In this document: piece by piece, positions 16,729-24,310 of the stretch | How the letters are laid out: each line of letters begins with the position of its first letter | Position numbering within the stretch: position 1 is the stretch's first letter | Source of the DNA: Paenibacillus sp. MMS18-CY102 | Lineage (GTDB): Bacteria > Bacillota > Bacilli > Paenibacillales > Paenibacillaceae | DNA: 64,000 bases | Direction: 5' to 3' | NCBI RefSeq assembly: GCF_009789195.1 | Contig: NZ_WSTC01000019.1 | Location: forward strand, 48,011 to 112,010 | Program-made: the position numbers and the translations under genes | Notes under the pieces: model-generated | Told to the model about the DNA's origin: nothing | Seen by the model: only the letters and a program-made list of their open reading frames with translations | The model's database searches: none

Positions 16729-17388
16729 ATGTTGTTCGAAGCAAAGGATAAAATCGTATTGATAGGCGATTCCATTACGGATTGTGGCCGAGCGCGCCCG
16801 ATCGGCGAAGCTGGCAATGGCGACGCAGGGAACGGTTATGTGGAGCTAGCAGACGCATTCTTGCAATCAGCTTATCCTGAGTTGCAGCTGCGTTTGGTTA
16901 ACGTAGGCACAAGCGGCAACACGGTACGTGACTTGAAGCACCGTTGGGAGACGGATGTTATCGAGCAACATCCCGATTGGTTGACGATTATGATCGGCAC
17001 GAATGATGTGTGGAGGCAGTTTGACCGTCCGGCAATTCCAGAATGGCATGTCTACATTGATGAATACGAACGGACGCTTGAAGAGCTAGTGGAGCGGACG
17101 AAACCGCATGTGAAAGGGATCGTACTGATGACGCCGTTCTTCGTCGAAGCATGCCGTGAGGATCGGATGCGAACTGTAATGGATCAATATGGAGCTGTTG
17201 TACGTAGCGTTGCAGAGCGCCAAGGAACGTTGTTCGTGGATACGCAGGCTGCTTTCGATGGCGTGCTGGAGAAGGTATATTCGGCGCAGCTTACTTGGGA
17301 CCGCGTTCATCCGAACAAAGCGGGGCATCTCGTACTTGCGCGGGCGCTGCTTGATGCAGTAGGGTATGACTACGCCAAACGAGCTTAA
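16729..17388 (+). CDS. SGNH/GDSL family hydrolase
   Basis: 219 aa, SD AAGGAGG. Block I is IVLIGDSITDCG with the catalytic Ser near residue 16, block II contains NVGTSGNTVRDL (Gly), block III is IMIGTNDVW (Asn), and block V is WDRVHPNKAGH with the Asp/His pair. No signal peptide, so it is cytoplasmic. The family hydrolyses esters, often acetyl esters on plant or microbial glycans; next to a sugar-catabolic operon, a carbohydrate esterase role is plausible. Confidence 0.9.
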   Translation: MLFEAKDKIVLIGDSITDCGRARPIGEAGNGDAGNGYVELADAFLQSAYPELQLRLVNVGTSGNTVRDLKHRWETDVIEQHPDWLTIMIGTNDVWRQFDRPAIPEWHVYIDEYERTLEELVERTKPHVKGIVLMTPFFVEACREDRMRTVMDQYGAVVRSVAERQGTLFVDTQAAFDGVLEKVYSAQLTWDRVHPNKAGHLVLARALLDAVGYDYAKRA

Positions 17389-17397
17389 CAATAGAAA

Positions 17398-17455
17398 GTA
17401 AAATAACGGGGTTGTCCCAAAAGCCGTGACGGCTGGGGGACAACCCTGTTATTTT
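17398..17455. terminator. Rho-independent terminator
   Basis: AATAACGGGGTTGTCCC pairs with GGGGACAACCCTGTTATT, ending in TTTT. It closes the SGNH hydrolase transcript. Confidence 0.85.
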
Positions 17456-17476
17456 GCGTGGCGGCGGTTGGAGAAG

Positions 17477-17574
17477 TGAGTGAGTGAAGTGAGTGAAGTG
17501 AGTGAGTGAGTGAGTGAGTGAGTGAGTGAGTGAGTGAGTGAGTGAGTGAGTGAGTGAAATGAGTGAAGTGAGTG
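17477..17574. repeat. GTGA tetranucleotide microsatellite
   Basis: An uninterrupted run of about 15 AGTG units (about 17497-17557) is flanked by imperfect copies on both sides (AGTGAAGTGAGTGA). It lies between a terminator and the 20-bp dyads, outside any recognisable gene. Confidence 0.9.
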
Positions 17575-17631
17575 CTACAGTGGTGTGCGTCGTAGTTAAG
17601 TTGGCGTTGGTTCATACAGCTACAGCCTGCT

Positions 17632-17827
17632 CATTGCAGTTTGTGCAATGGAATTAATGCGAGCGCGGGAGTGAAGGAGGTGGCATTGCATATTGTGCAA
17701 TGGGAAAGGTGGTTTCAGTGTTTTGGGCACATCTAGTCTCTTCCGGATCGTATCTCATTGGATGAACTGCAATGGGAGCCTTCGGGTGAGGCAGTTCATG
17801 CTGTTATCATTGTATGAAGTGCAATGG
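17632..17827. repeat. Four regularly spaced 20-21 bp dyad repeats
   Basis: Copies at 17632-17651, 17684-17704, 17756-17776 and 17808-17827 share CATTG, a 9-10 bp centre, then TGCAATGG. Their starts are 52, 72 and 52 bp apart. All point the same way; the first two have full CATTGCA/TGCAATG arms and the last two have partly decayed left arms. No gene encloses them. Confidence 0.7.
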
Positions 17828-17847
17828 AGGGGAATGAGATTAAACCT

Positions 17848-17899
17848 AATAAAAAAGCTGCCCTAAAGTCTAATGGTGATGACTTCTGGGGCAGCTTTT
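17848..17899 (-). terminator. Terminator of the chemoreceptor gene
   Basis: On the minus strand AAAAGCTGCCCC pairs with GGGCAGCTTTTTT, directly after the stop codon at 17903. Confidence 0.88.
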
Positions 17900-17902
17900 G
17901 CA

Positions 17903-19159
17903 TTACATTTTGAACACTTGAACCGTTTTTTGCAGTTGCATAACGCTGTTCATCATCCGGTCAGCTTCGTCTACGACGGCTTGTACGGAACCGATCTGCT
18001 CGTTCATGGAAGCGGACATTTGCTCCGTGCCAGCTGCAGATTGCTGTGTAATGGCCGAGATGTTTTGAATAGCGGAGGAAATGCGCTGTGCGCTCTCGAG
18101 CATAACGTCGCTTTCTTCTGAGAAGCGGGCGATCTGTTCAGCAATAAACTCGATGCTTGTGACCATCTCGCCGAAGATGCGCTCGGATGCTTCGATCGTT
18201 TCAGCCTGTACGCTTACGGCTTGTTCATTAATAACAATGTTCTCAATCGCTTGCTTAATGCCACGCTCAATGCCGCGAACAAGGGTGAACACTTCTTTCG
18301 TCGAAGTCGATGACTCTTCCGCAAGCTTGCGCACCTCTTGGGCAACGACGGCGAAGCCTTTGCCATGCTCGCCTGCCCGAGCGGCCTCAATTGAAGCGTT
18401 CAACGATAGGAGATTTGTTTGCTCTGCGAGCTCTGAGATCGTATGCGTAATCTTCGTAATGCCAGCCGCATCGCGTGCGAGCTCACGTACCGTTTCCGAT
18501 ACTTTGGATGTCGCATCGGAGTTGCTGCGCATGCTCGTTTTTTGGTTGCCGACTGCTTGTACGCCTTGCTGCACGAGTTGAAGGGTAAGGGTGGAACGTT
18601 CGTTCATGCCTTTCACGGAGCTAGCATACGAGCCGACTTTATCTTCGATATCTTTGATGGAGTCCGTCATGTCTGCCACTTCGGACGAGATTTCATTCGC
18701 GCCGATTGCCAGTTCATTGGAGGAAGCAGCAACTTGTTCCATGGCGATTTTCATCGCTTGGTTTTTATCAAAAATGCCTCGGCTTGCTTCCGTTACGTGA
18801 CGGGAAATTTTGGACGTTTCTGTGATGATGTCGCGCAGCTTGTCGATCATGCTGTTGAAGGAGTGGCCAAGTTCCCCGAGAGCAGCGGAGGAGGAGTCGA
18901 CCTTCTGTGAGAAATCCCCTTTTGCAAGGCTTGAAGCTGCCATGCGAAGCTCATAGGTCGCTTCAGAGAGTGCTTTTTCGGTGAAATTAATGATTGGAAG
19001 AGCAAGAAGTGCGAGTACAACCGCGACGATAATCGCGATAAGTGCAGAACCGCCAGCGGCGGAAGTCATTACAACTAAAGCAAGCGAAAAAAGGAGAACA
19101 ATGGAATAACATCCGACGAAAAGCTTATTGCGGACCGATAAAGCAGAGAACCACTGCAT
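17903..19159 (-). CDS. Methyl-accepting chemotaxis protein without a periplasmic sensor domain
   Basis: 418 aa, SD AAAAGGAGC. Two N-terminal membrane segments (residues about 11-32 and 33-52, [20 protein letters not shown] and [20 protein letters not shown]) are separated by only a few residues, so there is no extracellular ligand domain. A HAMP-like segment and a long MCP signalling coiled coil follow. The conserved hairpin tip reads [20 protein letters not shown], then [20 protein letters not shown]. It may sense through the membrane or cytoplasm, or be controlled by a partner. A Rho-independent terminator follows. Confidence 0.92.
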   Translation of the reverse strand: MQWFSALSVRNKLFVGCYSIVLLFSLALVVMTSAAGGSALIAIIVAVVLALLALPIINFTEKALSEATYELRMAASSLAKGDFSQKVDSSSAALGELGHSFNSMIDKLRDIITETSKISRHVTEASRGIFDKNQAMKIAMEQVAASSNELAIGANEISSEVADMTDSIKDIEDKVGSYASSVKGMNERSTLTLQLVQQGVQAVGNQKTSMRSNSDATSKVSETVRELARDAAGITKITHTISELAEQTNLLSLNASIEAARAGEHGKGFAVVAQEVRKLAEESSTSTKEVFTLVRGIERGIKQAIENIVINEQAVSVQAETIEASERIFGEMVTSIEFIAEQIARFSEESDVMLESAQRISSAIQNISAITQQSAAGTEQMSASMNEQIGSVQAVVDEADRMMNSVMQLQKTVQVFKM

Positions 19160-19309
19160 ATGTAAGCGCTCCTTTTAATAGAATAGACATATTATAGCAC
19201 TGGTGTCGATTTAGGTCTATGGGTGCAGAAGATTGTATCCGATTAATTTGATTATATTTAGTTGTTTAGCATTTTTCGACAATTTTGATTAATTATTTCA
19301 AAATAATTG

Positions 19310-19338
19310 TTGTTAGAAAATAATGTGTGTCATATAAT
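19310..19338 (+). promoter_or_regulatory. Sigma-A promoter of the 19408 gene
   Basis: TTGTTA (19310-19315), 17-bp spacer, TATAAT (19333-19338). It lies about 70 bp before the TTG start of the hypothetical gene, in a very AT-rich divergent region. Confidence 0.65.
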
Positions 19339-19407
19339 GGGCAATAAGGACTATGAGTGGTTAATTGGTCCTTTATTTTTAATAAATGCTGATTTGGGGG
19401 GAGACGA

Positions 19408-19830
19408 TTGTTCAAACAGGATGGATTGCCACTAGCAAGGCAGGTAGACTACGTTTTCAGGCAATTGGAGGGAGAATTAAAGAACGCAGCAGCAGGAACG
19501 GTCCATATTCATGTACGCAATAATGCAGTAGGCAAGTTTGGAATGAAGCATCATCCGATTGAGAGCCGCAATGGTGAGTTGCGCAAAGGAGAGGACGGGC
19601 TCTCGGAACAGCAAGTGCAGTCCTTCCGCAAGATGGCGATTGAAGCGCTGAAGCTAAAGCGGGACTGGACGCATGGCGAGATTTCTTACGACTTCTCCGT
19701 GCGGCCGGGAACAGGAGGTTGGGCTGCTAGCGTGATGTATGAGTCCAACTATAATATGGCCAACCACACAGGGGCATTGTTCCATTATTCAGGGAAACAG
19801 CCAAGCTACCGCAGCAAAGAAGAGCAATAA
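19408..19830 (+). CDS. Hypothetical protein
   Basis: 140 aa from a TTG start behind GGGGGGAG. Not recognised. There is no signal peptide or membrane segment. The sequence has LARQVDYVFRQLEGELKNAAAGTV, an alternating strand VHIHVRNNAVGKFG, a helix-forming SEQQVQSFRKMAIEALKLKR, and a C-terminal strand-rich part (GEISYDFSVRP, WAASVMYES). It is monocistronic with its own promoter and terminator. Confidence 0.6.
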   Translation: MFKQDGLPLARQVDYVFRQLEGELKNAAAGTVHIHVRNNAVGKFGMKHHPIESRNGELRKGEDGLSEQQVQSFRKMAIEALKLKRDWTHGEISYDFSVRPGTGGWAASVMYESNYNMANHTGALFHYSGKQPSYRSKEEQ

Positions 19831-19837
19831 TACTAGA

Positions 19838-19890
19838 AGAGGGGCAGCTCCAAGCGTAGGAATGAACTACGTTTGGGACTGCCCCTTTGC
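19838..19890. terminator. Bidirectional terminator
   Basis: GGGGCAGCTCCAAGCGTAG pairs with CTACGTTTGGGACTGCCCC with a few mismatches, between the convergent hypothetical gene and a SASP gene. T-rich on the plus side (TTTGC) and TCTTCTAG on the minus side. Confidence 0.75.
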
Positions 19891-19907
19891 ATGTGGCGAA
19901 ACGTCAA

Positions 19908-20129
19908 TTAACGAGCGGATTGCCCGGAAAGCTGTTGCTCAGCGATTTGGACGAGCCGGCGGGTAATGTTGCCCCCAATGGAACCGACTTCAAATGTCGT
20001 CATGTTGCCGTAGTAGCCGTCTTGCGGAAGTTGGATGCCGAGCTCTTGCGCGATCTCGAATTTCAATTGTTCGAGTGCCATTCTTGCTTGGGGTACCACG
20101 AGCGTGTTGCTGCTGCGGGATTGTGCCAT
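19908..20129 (-). CDS. Small acid-soluble spore protein, alpha/beta type
   Basis: 73 aa from ATG 20129. AAGGAG is 9 nt upstream, whereas the ATG three codons earlier touches the SD. Family motifs are present: SSNTLVVPQARMALEQLKFEIAQELG, then GNMTTFEVGSIGGNITRRLVQIAEQQL, with the EVGSIGG site resembling the GPR protease/DNA-binding block. It binds and protects forespore DNA and is degraded at germination. Its leader contains two 44-bp hairpin repeats downstream of a sigma-G-like promoter (20292-20320). Confidence 0.93.
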   Translation of the reverse strand: MAQSRSSNTLVVPQARMALEQLKFEIAQELGIQLPQDGYYGNMTTFEVGSIGGNITRRLVQIAEQQLSGQSAR

Positions 20130-20145
20130 GCTGCTCATCTCCTTC

Positions 20146-20258
20146 AGGTTTTGCGTATGCTTTCGATCCGACAGGATCGGAGTGCAGCAAAAGCCGCGCC
20201 GGAAGCATAAGCTTAGGTTTTGCGTATGCTTTCGATCCGACAGGATCGGAGTGCAGCA
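20146..20258. repeat. Pair of 44-bp direct repeats, each a hairpin, in the SASP leader
   Basis: Identical copies at 20146-20189 and 20215-20258 (69-bp period). Each starts AGGTTTTGCGTATGC, has the inner palindrome CGATCC-GACA-GGATCG, and ends GTGCAGCA, so TTTGC/GCAAA and TGC/GCA extend the stem. The spacer ends in CATAAGCTTAG, as do the spacers of the 22.5-kb array, indicating one dispersed family. Confidence 0.85.
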
Positions 20259-20291
20259 TTAGCTGCAATGAATGCATCCGCTATGCTACCT

Positions 20292-20320
20292 TATTATGGT
20301 CGAAAAGGGTTTGTTTATCC
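20292..20320 (-). promoter_or_regulatory. Sigma-G-like promoter of the SASP gene
   Basis: On the minus strand GGATA (-35 like), 17 bp, CATAATA (-10). The -10 matches sigma-G well and the -35 differs at one position. It lies about 165 bp upstream of the SASP start, with the two hairpin repeats in between. Confidence 0.55.
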
Positions 20321-20377
20321 GGCAGATGCGAAAGAAGCGTTAAGTAATTATTGGAAAAAATAAAATGGATTCTAGGC

Positions 20378-21274
20378 TTATAAATCAAAGTCATAGTTTG
20401 GATAAGCATAGGTGTCAGCAGGCGTGGGGATAGGTGTGATTGAGGCTGCCTCCAACATGAGAATTGTGTTGTTTTGGAAGGATGTTGTTGTTACGGTGCC
20501 AGTGAAATTTACCCATGAATCGTTTGGATAAGCTGCTGCATTGGACGAATGGACCATAATGCCGTAGGGCAGTGCATCGGCGGAGCAGCAGTTCATAACG
20601 AATCGGCTAACGGCAAATTGCTCGTTACTCATCCCTTGGTCACGGTAAACGAAGCCAGTGAGCGTAACTTGCTTGCCGATAAAGTTAGATTGAAATAAAT
20701 CCAGCGTCGTTAAGGTTTCGATAAATAAGGAGTCGTCTACGGTGATGCTGGGTTGTTGATAAAGCTTTTTGCCGAAGCTGGCATAAGCTTTTGTATAGTC
20801 ATCAGTTGCGAAGAGCTGGTCTAGAGAAGGCTTCTCTTGCTGTGCAGGGGCGGGAGGCGATGCAGGTGGAGCTGCGGATTGGAGCCCGGTAAAGCTCATT
20901 CCTTTTTTGGCTGCCAGCGTACTGTTTAACGGTTCATGCGGCATAAGAAAGCCTAGCAATAGCGGCAAAAGGAACAGCGAATAGATGAGCGTATTGCGAA
21001 GCGGCGAGGGGGAGGGGCCATGGCCATGGTCACAGCCGCAATCCTCCTGATGGCTGTCCCGCCAAATTCGAAAGGCAGAGTAAGCTTGGTAGGCGGCAGC
21101 GGCATAGAGGCCTAGCGCTGACAGCTTGACTGCTTGTTCCGTGCGCGGGGCGACGAACAAGGAGAGCTCGCCTGTTTTGTTCAAAAACACGATCAGAAAA
21201 GCATACCCGCCTAGTAGGGCCGCCCGAAACAAATAATGGGCCATTAACGAACGAACGGAATGGTTTGTTGGCAT
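20378..21274 (-). CDS. TIGR03943-type putative permease subunit (YcgQ-like)
   Basis: 298 aa from ATG 21274 (SD AAGGAG, 8 nt). Several membrane segments occupy the N-terminal half (ALLGGYAFLIVFLNKTG, AVKLSALGLYAAAAYQAYSAF, LIYSLFLLPLLLGFLMP), with a DCGCDHGHGPSPSP loop. The soluble C-terminal domain has FIGKQVTLTGFVYRD, FVMNCCSADALPYGI with paired Cys, and SWVNFTGTV. TIGR03943 proteins are encoded next to DUF318-type permeases, as here; the pair probably forms one transport complex. The substrate is unproven; the His-rich partner and a Zur-like box suggest metal. Confidence 0.85.
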   Translation of the reverse strand: MPTNHSVRSLMAHYLFRAALLGGYAFLIVFLNKTGELSLFVAPRTEQAVKLSALGLYAAAAYQAYSAFRIWRDSHQEDCGCDHGHGPSPSPLRNTLIYSLFLLPLLLGFLMPHEPLNSTLAAKKGMSFTGLQSAAPPASPPAPAQQEKPSLDQLFATDDYTKAYASFGKKLYQQPSITVDDSLFIETLTTLDLFQSNFIGKQVTLTGFVYRDQGMSNEQFAVSRFVMNCCSADALPYGIMVHSSNAAAYPNDSWVNFTGTVTTTSFQNNTILMLEAASITPIPTPADTYAYPNYDFDL

Positions 21275-21307
21275 GGGAAAGCTCCTTTTATAAATCGTGT
21301 ACAACAA

Positions 21308-22453
21308 TTAACGGAGAAGCAGGCCGGTTAGCCAAGTTGAAGCCAACACCAGAATGGCTGTCAGCGATATGATGGCGATAACGACCCGTATACGGAAAAC
21401 GGAAAGCAGCATGAGCGTATTTTTTAAGTCGATCATTGGGCCGAAAACGAGAAAAGCGAGCAGGGGCCCTGTCGAGAAGATTCCATTAAACGAAGCAGCG
21501 ATAAAGGCGTCAGAGGTGGAGCAAAGCGACAGGATATAGGCAAATAGCATCATAAACCCATGCGACAAGCCGGGAATGGATGCAATGGAAGCGATCGATT
21601 CGCGATCTAATCCGGTCTGGATGATGGCTGTGAGCAGCGCGCCGAACAGCAAATATTTGCCCATGTCGAAAAATTCTTCCGAGGCATGCCCTAGCGTTGA
21701 ACCTAGCCGGCCCCCTAACCCTTTGGGCGCTTCATGCTCATGCGTATGGCTGTGGGCGTGATGATGCGTTGATTGTGGATGGAAATGTGTGCAGCCTGCG
21801 CCATGATGATGTTCATGCGTATGATGGGGGCTATGGCCGTGGCTGTGATGCTCATGAGGATGGGCGTGAAGGTGCTCGTGTTTATGCTCGTGGTGGGAGT
21901 GGTTCACGGGTGCATCTTTAAGTGGATTAGTCTTCATGTACCGGTAAAGGATGAGGCCAATGGTGAAAGCGACCAGAAACCCTAAAAGCATACGAGCGTA
22001 TACAATGTCCGGCTGTCCGCGAAATGCGGTATATGTAGAGGCAAAAACGACAGGATTTACAATGGGTCCAGCAAGAATATAGACGATCCCGACATAAGGG
22101 GGCATACCTTTGCGTATGAGCCGCCTTACAACTGGGATCATGCCGCATTCGCAGAGTGGAAACAACAGCCCCAGCAAGCCGCCGAATATAGAGCCCAGCA
22201 CCGCATGCTTGGGCGCGATGGCGCGTATGAGGTTTTCTGAGACGAACACTTGCAAAATCGCGGATACGATAACGCCGAGGAGCATGAAGGGCAACGCTTC
22301 CAGAATGACGCCAAGGAACAGCATCGTGAAGGAATTAAGCTCAGCTTGGCCGATGCGGGGGAGCGAGCCCCTGCGATTAACGGCTATGAGCGCAATCATG
22401 GCTGCACATCCCAAAGTGAGCAAAGGCGGCGACCAACGAAGCAAAAAGCGCAT
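21308..22453 (-). CDS. DUF318-type permease (YcgR-like) with His-rich loop
   Basis: 381 aa, SD TTAGGAGG. It has about eight membrane segments in two halves. The family blocks are visible: LFPLCECGMIPVVRRLIRKGMP, with a conserved Cys-Glu-Cys, and the repeat-half LSLCSTSDAFIAASF. A cytoplasmic loop of about 60 residues (about 186-245) is extremely rich in histidine (HSHHEHKHEHLHAHPHEHH and similar), strongly suggesting divalent metal binding. First gene of a leftward operon with the TIGR03943 partner; its long leader carries a four-hairpin array and a Zur-like box. Confidence 0.87.
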   Translation of the reverse strand: MRFLLRWSPPLLTLGCAAMIALIAVNRRGSLPRIGQAELNSFTMLFLGVILEALPFMLLGVIVSAILQVFVSENLIRAIAPKHAVLGSIFGGLLGLLFPLCECGMIPVVRRLIRKGMPPYVGIVYILAGPIVNPVVFASTYTAFRGQPDIVYARMLLGFLVAFTIGLILYRYMKTNPLKDAPVNHSHHEHKHEHLHAHPHEHHSHGHSPHHTHEHHHGAGCTHFHPQSTHHHAHSHTHEHEAPKGLGGRLGSTLGHASEEFFDMGKYLLFGALLTAIIQTGLDRESIASIASIPGLSHGFMMLFAYILSLCSTSDAFIAASFNGIFSTGPLLAFLVFGPMIDLKNTLMLLSVFRIRVVIAIISLTAILVLASTWLTGLLLR

Positions 22454-22470
22454 GATTAGGTCCTCCTAAA

Positions 22471-22705
22471 GCGTTTGACGATTAGCGATCCATTGGATCG
22501 TGAAGTCAAACGCAGCATCGTAAGGATAAGCTTAGCGTTTGTTGTAATGCAATCCATTGGATTGCACAAACAAACGCAGCATCGTAAGGATAGGCTTAGC
22601 GTTTGACGATTAGCGATCCATTGGATCGTAAAGTCAAACGCAGCATCGTAAGGATAAGCTTAGCGTTTGTTGTAATGCAATCCATTGGATTGCACAAACA
22701 AACGC
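22471..22705. repeat. Alternating A-B-A-B hairpin array with exact 64-bp period
   Basis: Four units start at 22471, 22535, 22599 and 22663. A units (1st and 3rd) have arms GCGTTTGAC/GTCAAACGC and core CGATCCATTGGATCG. B units (2nd and 4th) have arms GCGTTTGT/ACAAACGC and core TGCAATCCATTGGATTGCA. The differences between A and B are compensatory in both arms, so the fold is conserved. Units are joined by a 21-bp linker (AGCATCGTAAGGATAAGCTTA). The array lies between the permease promoter and its SD. Confidence 0.92.
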
Positions 22706-22747
22706 AGCATCGAAAGCAAAGGCTTCACGTTTGTCCAAACTTGCTTA

Positions 22748-22764
22748 ATAGTAACAATTACGAT
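22748..22764 (-). promoter_or_regulatory. Zur-like operator
   Basis: On the minus strand TCGTAATTGTTACTA matches the Bacillus Zur consensus TCGTAATnATTACGA at 12 of 14 fixed positions. It begins just downstream of the TATAAT at 22776-22781, so bound repressor would block transcription of the permease operon. Zinc control fits the His-rich permease. Confidence 0.6.
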
Positions 22765-22775
22765 TGTTATCGCTA

Positions 22776-22781
22776 ATTATA
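22776..22781 (-). promoter_or_regulatory. -10 element of the permease operon
   Basis: A perfect TATAAT on the minus strand. At 17 bp upstream the hexamer is TTCCTT, a weak -35. The implied leader of about 315 nt contains the Zur-like box and the complete hairpin array. Confidence 0.5.
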
Positions 22782-22823
22782 TTGTATGCTGTGGAAGGAA
22801 GGAATAGGACAACTTTACCCTTC

Positions 22824-22851
22824 TTGACAATCTGATGACGGCGAGTATAAT
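22824..22851 (+). promoter_or_regulatory. Sigma-A promoter of T-box-trpS
   Basis: TTGACA (22824-22829), 16-bp spacer, TATAAT (22846-22851), both perfect hexamers, directly upstream of the T-box leader and back-to-back with the permease promoter. Confidence 0.85.
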
Positions 22852-22857
22852 CGTTGT

Positions 22858-23165
22858 AAACGCGATGAACGGAACAAGTAAACGCACGTATTTGCGATCA
22901 GAGAGCCGATGGTTGGTGCGAATCGGTGCAAGGCGTGCGGCGAATGGATCCTGGAGCGGGCAGCGAAACATGAGTGAGGAACGGCATCTGAAGTTGACGA
23001 ATCCGCACTTGTCTATGCTGGCTCGGTTGTTCCCCGTTACGGAACTTAAGGCATGAATTGGCATGGCCGCGCTCTGATCTTGCATCGGAATGCGTCGAGC
23101 CTCAGTTTGTGCGAATAAGGGTGGCACCACGGTCCCTCGTCCCTTGCGGCGGGGGCCTTTTTGCG
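22858..23165 (+). promoter_or_regulatory. T-box riboswitch (tRNA-Trp)
   Basis: The leader contains the stem I block AGAGAGCCGATGG-TTGGTGC and the universal T-box AAGGGTGGCACCACGG (about 23116-23131). A terminator follows: GTCCCTCGTCCC against GGCGGGGGCC, then TTTTT. TGG triplets suitable as the tryptophan specifier occur at 22945-22947 and 22952-22954. Uncharged tRNA-Trp would pair with the T-box, form the antiterminator and allow trpS transcription. Confidence 0.93.
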
Positions 23166-23214
23166 TTCTTTTTGAACGGCATAGGCGGCAGTAAATTTTA
23201 AGGAGTGATTGATT

Positions 23215-24204
23215 ATGAAACGCGTATTATCAGGCATTCAACCAAGCGGGCAGTTGACCCTTGGCAACTACATCGGAGCGATGCAGAACTTCGTGAAGCT
23301 GCAAGAGACGGAAGAATGTTTCTTCATGGCAGTAGACCTTCATGCGATTACGGTTCCACAAGAGCCGGCAGCACTGCGGGAGCAGACGGAATCGGTTACG
23401 TCCCTCTTTATTGCAGCGGGCATCGATCCTGCGAAATCGAGCACGTTCGTACAGTCGCATGTGCGCGCTCATGCGGAGCTGGGCTGGTTGTTTACGACGC
23501 TAGCTTATATGGGCGAGCTAGAGCGGATGACGCAGTTTAAGGACAAGTCGGCAGGCAAAGAATCGATAGGCGCTGGCTTGTTTGTTTATCCGTCCCTCAT
23601 GGCGGCAGACATCTTGTTGTACAATGCAGATTTGGTGCCGGTAGGGGACGACCAGAAGCAGCATTTGGAGCTGACGCGTGATTTGGCGCATCGCTTCAAC
23701 AGCCGTTTCGGTGATTTCTTCAAAGTGCCTGAGCCTTATATTCCAAAAGTAGGCGCACGCATCATGTCCTTGGACGACGCCAGCAAGAAGATGAGCAAAA
23801 GCAACCCGAACCCAGGCTCATTCATCGCATTGCTCGATTCGCCGGATGTCATCCGCAAGAAGCTGAGCCGCGCAACGACGGATTCTGGCCGCGAAGTAAA
23901 GTATGACCCTGCGAACAAGCCAGAAGTCAGCAATCTAATGACGATCCTCTCCCACTGTGGGGGCCTTTCGCTCGATGCGATCGAAGCCCAGTATGACGGA
24001 CAAGGCTATGGCGCGTTCAAGAAAGATCTGGCAGAAGCGGTCGTATCGGTTATCGAGCCGCTGCAAGCCCGCTATAACGAGATTCGCAGCACTGGCGAAA
24101 TCCACGATATATTGAAGCAAGGCGCAGAGCGTGCATCGGAAGTAGCAGACGAAACGCTAGCGAAAACGAAGGAGCTTATGGGTTTCTTGGCGCCGAAGCG
24201 TTAA
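23215..24204 (+). CDS. trpS: Tryptophanyl-tRNA synthetase
   Basis: 329 aa from ATG 23215 (AAGGAG 9 nt upstream), the usual bacterial length. Class I signatures: PSGQLTLGNYIGA for HIGH and KKMSKSNP for KMSKS (near residue 195). TrpRS blocks FFMAVDLHAIT, YPSLMAADILLY and VGDDQKQHLELTRDLA are also present. It charges tRNA-Trp and is controlled by the upstream T-box. A terminator follows. Confidence 0.97.
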   Translation: MKRVLSGIQPSGQLTLGNYIGAMQNFVKLQETEECFFMAVDLHAITVPQEPAALREQTESVTSLFIAAGIDPAKSSTFVQSHVRAHAELGWLFTTLAYMGELERMTQFKDKSAGKESIGAGLFVYPSLMAADILLYNADLVPVGDDQKQHLELTRDLAHRFNSRFGDFFKVPEPYIPKVGARIMSLDDASKKMSKSNPNPGSFIALLDSPDVIRKKLSRATTDSGREVKYDPANKPEVSNLMTILSHCGGLSLDAIEAQYDGQGYGAFKKDLAEAVVSVIEPLQARYNEIRSTGEIHDILKQGAERASEVADETLAKTKELMGFLAPKR

Positions 24205-24265
24205 CGTTAAGCCACGCCAGCATATTAAGCAATAGCGCATAAGTAGCCCATGTGCTTCTAAACAG

Positions 24266-24310
24266 CAAAAGGCCGCCAGCGGAAGCAATTCCGCTGGCGG
24301 CCTTTTTTTA
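24266..24310. terminator. Terminator after trpS
   Basis: AAAAGGCCGCCAGCGG pairs with CCGCTGGCGGCCTTTT, followed by TTTT. Confidence 0.93.

Noticed and set aside
17385..17615. A reading frame encoding Thr-His-Ser-Leu repeats on the minus strand
   Set aside because: It is only a translation of the GTGA microsatellite; all frames stay open through such a repeat.
20146..22705. CRISPR array
   Set aside because: The repeats are palindromic, have identical linkers instead of unique spacers, and there are no cas genes.
22777..23130. Minus-strand reading frame through the T-box leader
   Set aside because: The sequence is explained by the T-box riboswitch and its promoter; the frame has no SD.
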